From Stackebrandtia endophytica (GTDB lineage: Bacteria; Actinomycetota; Actinomycetes; Mycobacteriales; Micromonosporaceae), in assembly GCF_006716355.1 (NCBI RefSeq), contig NZ_VFOW01000001.1:3224001-3288000 (forward strand): a stretch of DNA of 64,000 nt. The letters run 5' to 3'. Of this stretch, positions 60,666 through 64,000 are shown one piece after another. The notes beneath the pieces were generated by a model. It was not told where the DNA came from. It saw only the letters and a program-made list of their open reading frames with translations, and searched no databases. Position numbers and translations under genes: made by a program. Position 1 is the stretch's first letter; each line of letters opens with the position of its first letter.

Positions 60666-62477
60666 TCAGCCGTCGGTTCCGTGCAGCATCAATCGGAGCC
60701 GGCTCGGGCCGTCCGGATCGATGATCACCGGCACCCCCCAGTCCTGCCTGGTGAGGTGACATGCCGGGTTGGGAGCGTCGATGTCACAGCTGGCGGCCTG
60801 GGCGACGACCTGGAGGACTCCGGAGGTGACGCCACCGGCGATGGTGAGGCGACGCGACAGATCGGTGGTCTCGCCGGTTCCGTCGACCAACAGTTCCGGC
60901 GGGTCGGCACTGACGGTCAACCTCGTCGAAGGACCGAAACTGTCGTCGAGTTTCTGACCTGGTGGCGGGGTGAACACTACGGTCAGATCGAAGTCACCAG
61001 GTGCGATACGGGTGGGTGTGCGCACCACCTGCTGCGCTTGGCCGCCGACGCTGCGCTCCTCCACTCGCAACGGAACCAATCGATGTGCAGCGGATTCGAT
61101 GATGAAGACCTCGTCACCCGCGACGACCAGGTCGCCGGGTTCCGCGAGGCCGGTCGCCAAAGTGGACAACTGGGAGGTCGTCGGGTCGAAACAACGAATC
61201 GCGCCGTTGTAGGTATCGGCAATACCGATCCGGCCATCGGGAAGAACCGCGACTCCGAGGGGGTGTTGCAGAAGACCGGCCTTACCGGGGCCGTCCACGT
61301 GGCCGAAGTCGAACAGACCCTGGCCCACCGCGGTGTACACCGTGTCGTCCTGAATGTAGCGAAGAGCGGAGGTTTCGGAATCGATGAACCAGAGCCGGTC
61401 GCCGTCGACCGCCAGCGCGGAGGGTTGCGCCAACCACACATCGGGGAGCGGACCGTCCCGAAGACTCTCGACCGTCGTGCCGGCGTAGACACCCGTGGTC
61501 GCACGGATCGGGTCGAACCACCACAGTTGATGAATACCGGCCATCGCCACGATGAGGCGACCGTCGTACCACGCGACGTCCCAGGGGGACGAGAGGTCGA
61601 TGGCCAGAGCGTCGTGGCGATGATTGTCAGGCTGTGAACGCCATTGCCGGCCGCTTCCGGCGACAGTGGTGACCATGCCGTCGGAGAGACGGATTCCACG
61701 CAGTCGGTGGTTGACCGTGTCGGCGACGACGATGTCGTAACCGACTTCGGCGGCGACTTCGGCCGGCAGCGCGCACAGCCCCTGCGGTTCGTTGAAACGG
61801 GCTTCGGAGGCGGCTCCGTCGCGGTGCCCGCGCACGCCGTCGCCGCACACGCTGACGACGTCTCCCTCGACGGTCAGTTCGACGACCCGGTGATGAGCGG
61901 TGTCGGTGACCAATGTGGTGCCACTGTCACGCATGATCGCCTTACCGGGGAACCGCAGCGTGGTCGGCTCGACGGGCGGTGGTGTGTACGGACCAGCGCC
62001 GGTGTTCAGAGTGCCTGCGGTGGAGTGCCGATCGACCAGATCTCCGATCAGTCGGTCGAGGCTCTGCGCATGGCCCTCACCCGCCATGGTCGCGACGACG
62101 TAGCCTTCCGGGTCGATGAGAACCAGGGTGGGCCATGCCCTGGCGGTGTAGGCGTCCCAGGTGGTGAGGTCGTTGTCGGCCAACACCGGGTGATGAACGC
62201 CGTAGCGTTCGACCGCTTGAGCCAGGGCGATCGGATCCCGCTCGTGCGCGAACTTCGGAGAGTGGACGCCGATGACGACCAACGCGTCACCGTACTTGGC
62301 TTCCAGCGGGCGCAGTTCGTCGAGGACATGCAGGCAGTTGATGCAACAGAACGTCCAGAAGTCCAACAGGACGACCTTGCCGCGCAGGTCCGCCAATGAC
62401 AGGTCGTCGTCGGCGTTCAGCCAGGCACCGACGAGTTCGGGTGCACGGACACGGGAATGTGCGGGCGTCGCGGTCAT
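60666..62477 (-). CDS. Thioredoxin-like/NHL-repeat protein
   Basis: A 603-residue protein of the NHLRC2-like type. The N-terminal thioredoxin-like domain (about residues 10-165) has WTFCCINCLHV with the redox pair C45/C48 and the cis-Pro region ARAWPTLVLIDPEG. The rest is an NHL beta-propeller (ADTVNHRLRGIRLSDGMVTT, GVAVLPDGRIGIADTYNGAI) and a C-terminal beta domain. No signal peptide is seen. The ATG at 62477 is chosen because it begins the thioredoxin domain. The role of this family is unclear; redox sensing is plausible. Confidence 0.88.
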   Translation of the reverse strand: MTATPAHSRVRAPELVGAWLNADDDLSLADLRGKVVLLDFWTFCCINCLHVLDELRPLEAKYGDALVVIGVHSPKFAHERDPIALAQAVERYGVHHPVLADNDLTTWDAYTARAWPTLVLIDPEGYVVATMAGEGHAQSLDRLIGDLVDRHSTAGTLNTGAGPYTPPPVEPTTLRFPGKAIMRDSGTTLVTDTAHHRVVELTVEGDVVSVCGDGVRGHRDGAASEARFNEPQGLCALPAEVAAEVGYDIVVADTVNHRLRGIRLSDGMVTTVAGSGRQWRSQPDNHRHDALAIDLSSPWDVAWYDGRLIVAMAGIHQLWWFDPIRATTGVYAGTTVESLRDGPLPDVWLAQPSALAVDGDRLWFIDSETSALRYIQDDTVYTAVGQGLFDFGHVDGPGKAGLLQHPLGVAVLPDGRIGIADTYNGAIRCFDPTTSQLSTLATGLAEPGDLVVAGDEVFIIESAAHRLVPLRVEERSVGGQAQQVVRTPTRIAPGDFDLTVVFTPPPGQKLDDSFGPSTRLTVSADPPELLVDGTGETTDLSRRLTIAGGVTSGVLQVVAQAASCDIDAPNPACHLTRQDWGVPVIIDPDGPSRLRLMLHGTDG

Positions 62478-63095
62478 ATCCCCAGCCTGCCACTGCCGAG
62501 ACCGCACCGCCAGGTGGTCTCGGCGTTCATCCCGACACGTCGGGGGCGGTGTGGTTGGCGCGAACCGCATCGGCCGCAGGCATGGCTTGGGAGGTGTGCA
62601 GGGCAATCGGTCAACCAACGACGACCTCGCCAAGATGGTCGGCACCCACCGTCACCGAGACCGGAGTCGCATCCGGTCGCGTCGGATTGCGTGGTGGGTG
62701 ACCACGGATCGGTGGGGCTGTTCGCGGCCGACATCGGTAGACCCCTGCGGTGGAGCCTCTCAGCAGCCTGATCAGTGACTTTCTCGGAAAGGCGTACGCC
62801 AACGGTGACTGGGGTCGGGCGCCCGGCGTCCTCGAGTCGGCTTTCGCTACTTCGGCGGCCGCGCAGACTCCGGGTTTCCGGCGAGACGACCGCGCCGGAC
62901 GGCGCAGACGGCCCTCAGCGCGATATCTCGGGCGAGTTCCAAAGTGGGAGGGGCTGGGGGAGTAAAACTCCGCACGAGGGCACACGACGGCCGGAGCCTC
63001 GGCGCACTGGGATGGGCGTGGGAGCAGCCGGATGGCGTTCCCACATCGGAAACAGCACGACGTCGTCGCGTGTCGTCTCGGGTGCTCATGCAAAA
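62478..63095. other. Intergenic region
   Basis: About 620 bp without a credible gene. Short frames on both strands have no ribosome site and no recognisable family. It contains the promoter of the minus-strand thioredoxin/NHL gene near its left end. Confidence 0.4.
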
Positions 63096-63132
63096 CGGTG
63101 GGGCGCCGATCGAATCGATCGGCGCCCCACCG
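63096..63132 (-). terminator. Strong intrinsic terminator
   Basis: A perfect 17-bp stem (CGGTGGGGCGCCGATCG / CGATCGGCGCCCCACCG) with a 3-nt loop. On the minus strand it is followed by TTTTG. It terminates the gene ending at 63152. Confidence 0.92.
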
Positions 63133-63151
63133 GTGAACTGCTCGAATGTGG

Positions 63152-64000
63152 TTACTCGGTTTCTTCGTCAGCCGGTTCATCCCCGGCGGGGGCGTCGGTC
63201 TGGCCATACGGCTTGAGGCAGTAGATCGTGGATCCACCGTCCAGCTCGACGATCGGCTGGGTCGGGTCGTCGCACTCGGCCCGGTCGCTGACTTCCTGGG
63301 TGATCTCGTAGATGCCGGACTGGCCTTCTTCGACGTCGTCGCAGGCGATGGCCTTGGCCTCGTTGCCTTCCTGCTTGACACAACCGCCCACGGCGAAGTC
63401 GGCGCCCTGCAGGCTGATCACGGCGAAGATGATGCCGCCCACGAGGATCAACGCACCGACGATGACACCGACCAGCAGCAGGATGTTCGGCTTCTTGCCT
63501 TCCGAACCCGCACCGGGCGGCATCCCCGGGATGTCACCGGGTCCACCAGGCCCACCGGGAGAGCCGGGGGCGCCGGGGGCACCGAAACCGGGCTGGTTCG
63601 GGTCGCCGGGCGCGCCATAGGCGGGTTGACCGGGCTGTCCCGGTCCGGAGACCGGCTGTCCCGGCATGCCGGGCTGCCCCGGTCCCGAAGTCGGCGGACC
63701 GAACTCCGGCTGACCGGGTTGTCCGGGTTGTCCGGGTTGTCCAGGCTGGCCGGGCTGGGGCGGCTGTCCGAACTGGCCCGGTTGGTGTCCGTCACCGGCC
63801 GGCGCACCCCAGGTACCAGGTGCCTGCGGGGCCTCACCAGGGGCACCGGGCGCCGCGGGCGGCGGTGCCCCCCACTGCGGCTGCGGCGGCATTCCCGGCT
63901 GTGCGGGCTGTCCAGGCTGTGCTCCCGGCTGGCCAGGCTGTCCCGGCGCGCCGAGTCCCGCCGGTGGTGTGCCGGGCGGTTGGCCTTGTGCTGCTGCCGG
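63152..64000 (-). CDS. Pro/Gly/Gln-rich membrane protein with LppU-like domain (5' end outside window)
   Basis: The reading frame is open to the window edge, so the start is missing. At least 165 N-terminal residues are low-complexity GQPG/GAPG repeats. A membrane helix follows ([20 protein letters not shown]), then a domain of about 85 residues with [28 protein letters not shown] and IYCLKPYG, the cysteine spacing of LppU/SCO3897-type proteins. The tail is acidic. The repeats would be cytoplasmic and the Cys domain outside. Function unknown. Confidence 0.8.
   Translation of the reverse strand, partial: PAAAQGQPPGTPPAGLGAPGQPGQPGAQPGQPAQPGMPPQPQWGAPPPAAPGAPGEAPQAPGTWGAPAGDGHQPGQFGQPPQPGQPGQPGQPGQPGQPEFGPPTSGPGQPGMPGQPVSGPGQPGQPAYGAPGDPNQPGFGAPGAPGSPGGPGGPGDIPGMPPGAGSEGKKPNILLLVGVIVGALILVGGIIFAVISLQGADFAVGGCVKQEGNEAKAIACDDVEEGQSGIYEITQEVSDRAECDDPTQPIVELDGGSTIYCLKPYGQTDAPAGDEPADEETE

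Noticed and set aside
62750-63224. Short frames in the gap before the last gene
   Set aside because: No start context, no family similarity, and frames conflict with each other; the only firm element is the terminator.

Overview
The window is high-GC DNA from a Gram-positive actinobacterium. The supporting signs are Scr1-type regulators with DUF397 partners, a mycobacterial-order Rv3660c-type Tad pilus locus, leaderless GTG starts, a type I-E CRISPR repeat starting GTGCTCCCCGC, and frequent GTG starts with GTGA/ATGA overlaps. A Glycomycetales/Micromonosporales (Stackebrandtia-like) origin would fit, but that is inference. There are no rRNA or tRNA genes. Most genes are housekeeping or cell-envelope functions, with accessory patches at about 13.2-17.1 kb, 29.3-30.4 kb and 40.7-43.8 kb.

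Layout. 0.1-2.9 kb: a four-gene cassette (small helical protein, WxG-motif protein with an EF-hand tail, membrane-anchored protein, possibly YbaB-like protein). 3.0-6.9 kb: a membrane protein coupled to a PrsW-type intramembrane protease, then argS. 7.0-11.0 kb: DoxX protein, alpha/beta hydrolase, MFS transporter, DinB-like and YCII-like proteins. 11.2-13.1 kb: a cysteine-containing membrane-anchored protein and a DUF1963 protein. 13.3-17.1 kb: an accessory patch with one Scr1-type regulator, three intact DUF397 genes, a truncated DUF397 gene, a regulator remnant and three unknown genes. 17.2-19.1 kb: DUF4246 and VOC proteins. 19.3-27.1 kb: a YqiJ / flotillin / giant AAA+ ATPase set. 27.6-28.9 kb: a divergent TetR/NAD(P)-binding pair sharing an operator-like region. 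29.0-30.4 kb: a calcium-motif protein and a 15-repeat CRISPR array without cas genes in the window. 30.5-35.4 kb: GH35 beta-galactosidase, a membrane-anchored protein and oligopeptidase B. 35.7-40.7 kb: three exported murein-sugar enzymes (NagZ-like GH3, NamZ, AmiE-like). 40.8-43.7 kb: a second, divergent copy of the four-gene cassette on the minus strand. 44.0-51.5 kb: a SpoIIE-type phosphatase facing a multi-HAMP hybrid kinase, a response regulator and a STAS protein. 52.3-57.8 kb: a complete Tad/Flp locus. 57.2-64.0 kb: fructosamine kinase, M48 protease, GNAT, Nudix, a thioredoxin-NHL protein and a partial Pro/Gly/Gln-rich membrane protein.

How the genes work together. The GH3-NamZ-AmiE set matches the Bacillus MurNAc recovery enzymes, but all three carry export signals, so it probably trims wall fragments outside the membrane. 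The phosphatase, multi-HAMP kinase, response regulator and STAS protein look like a partner-switching stress circuit. The strongest candidates for undescribed biology are the duplicated WxG/EF-hand cassette, the flotillin/AAA+ set, the decaying DUF397 array, and the CRISPR array with internal spacer duplications.
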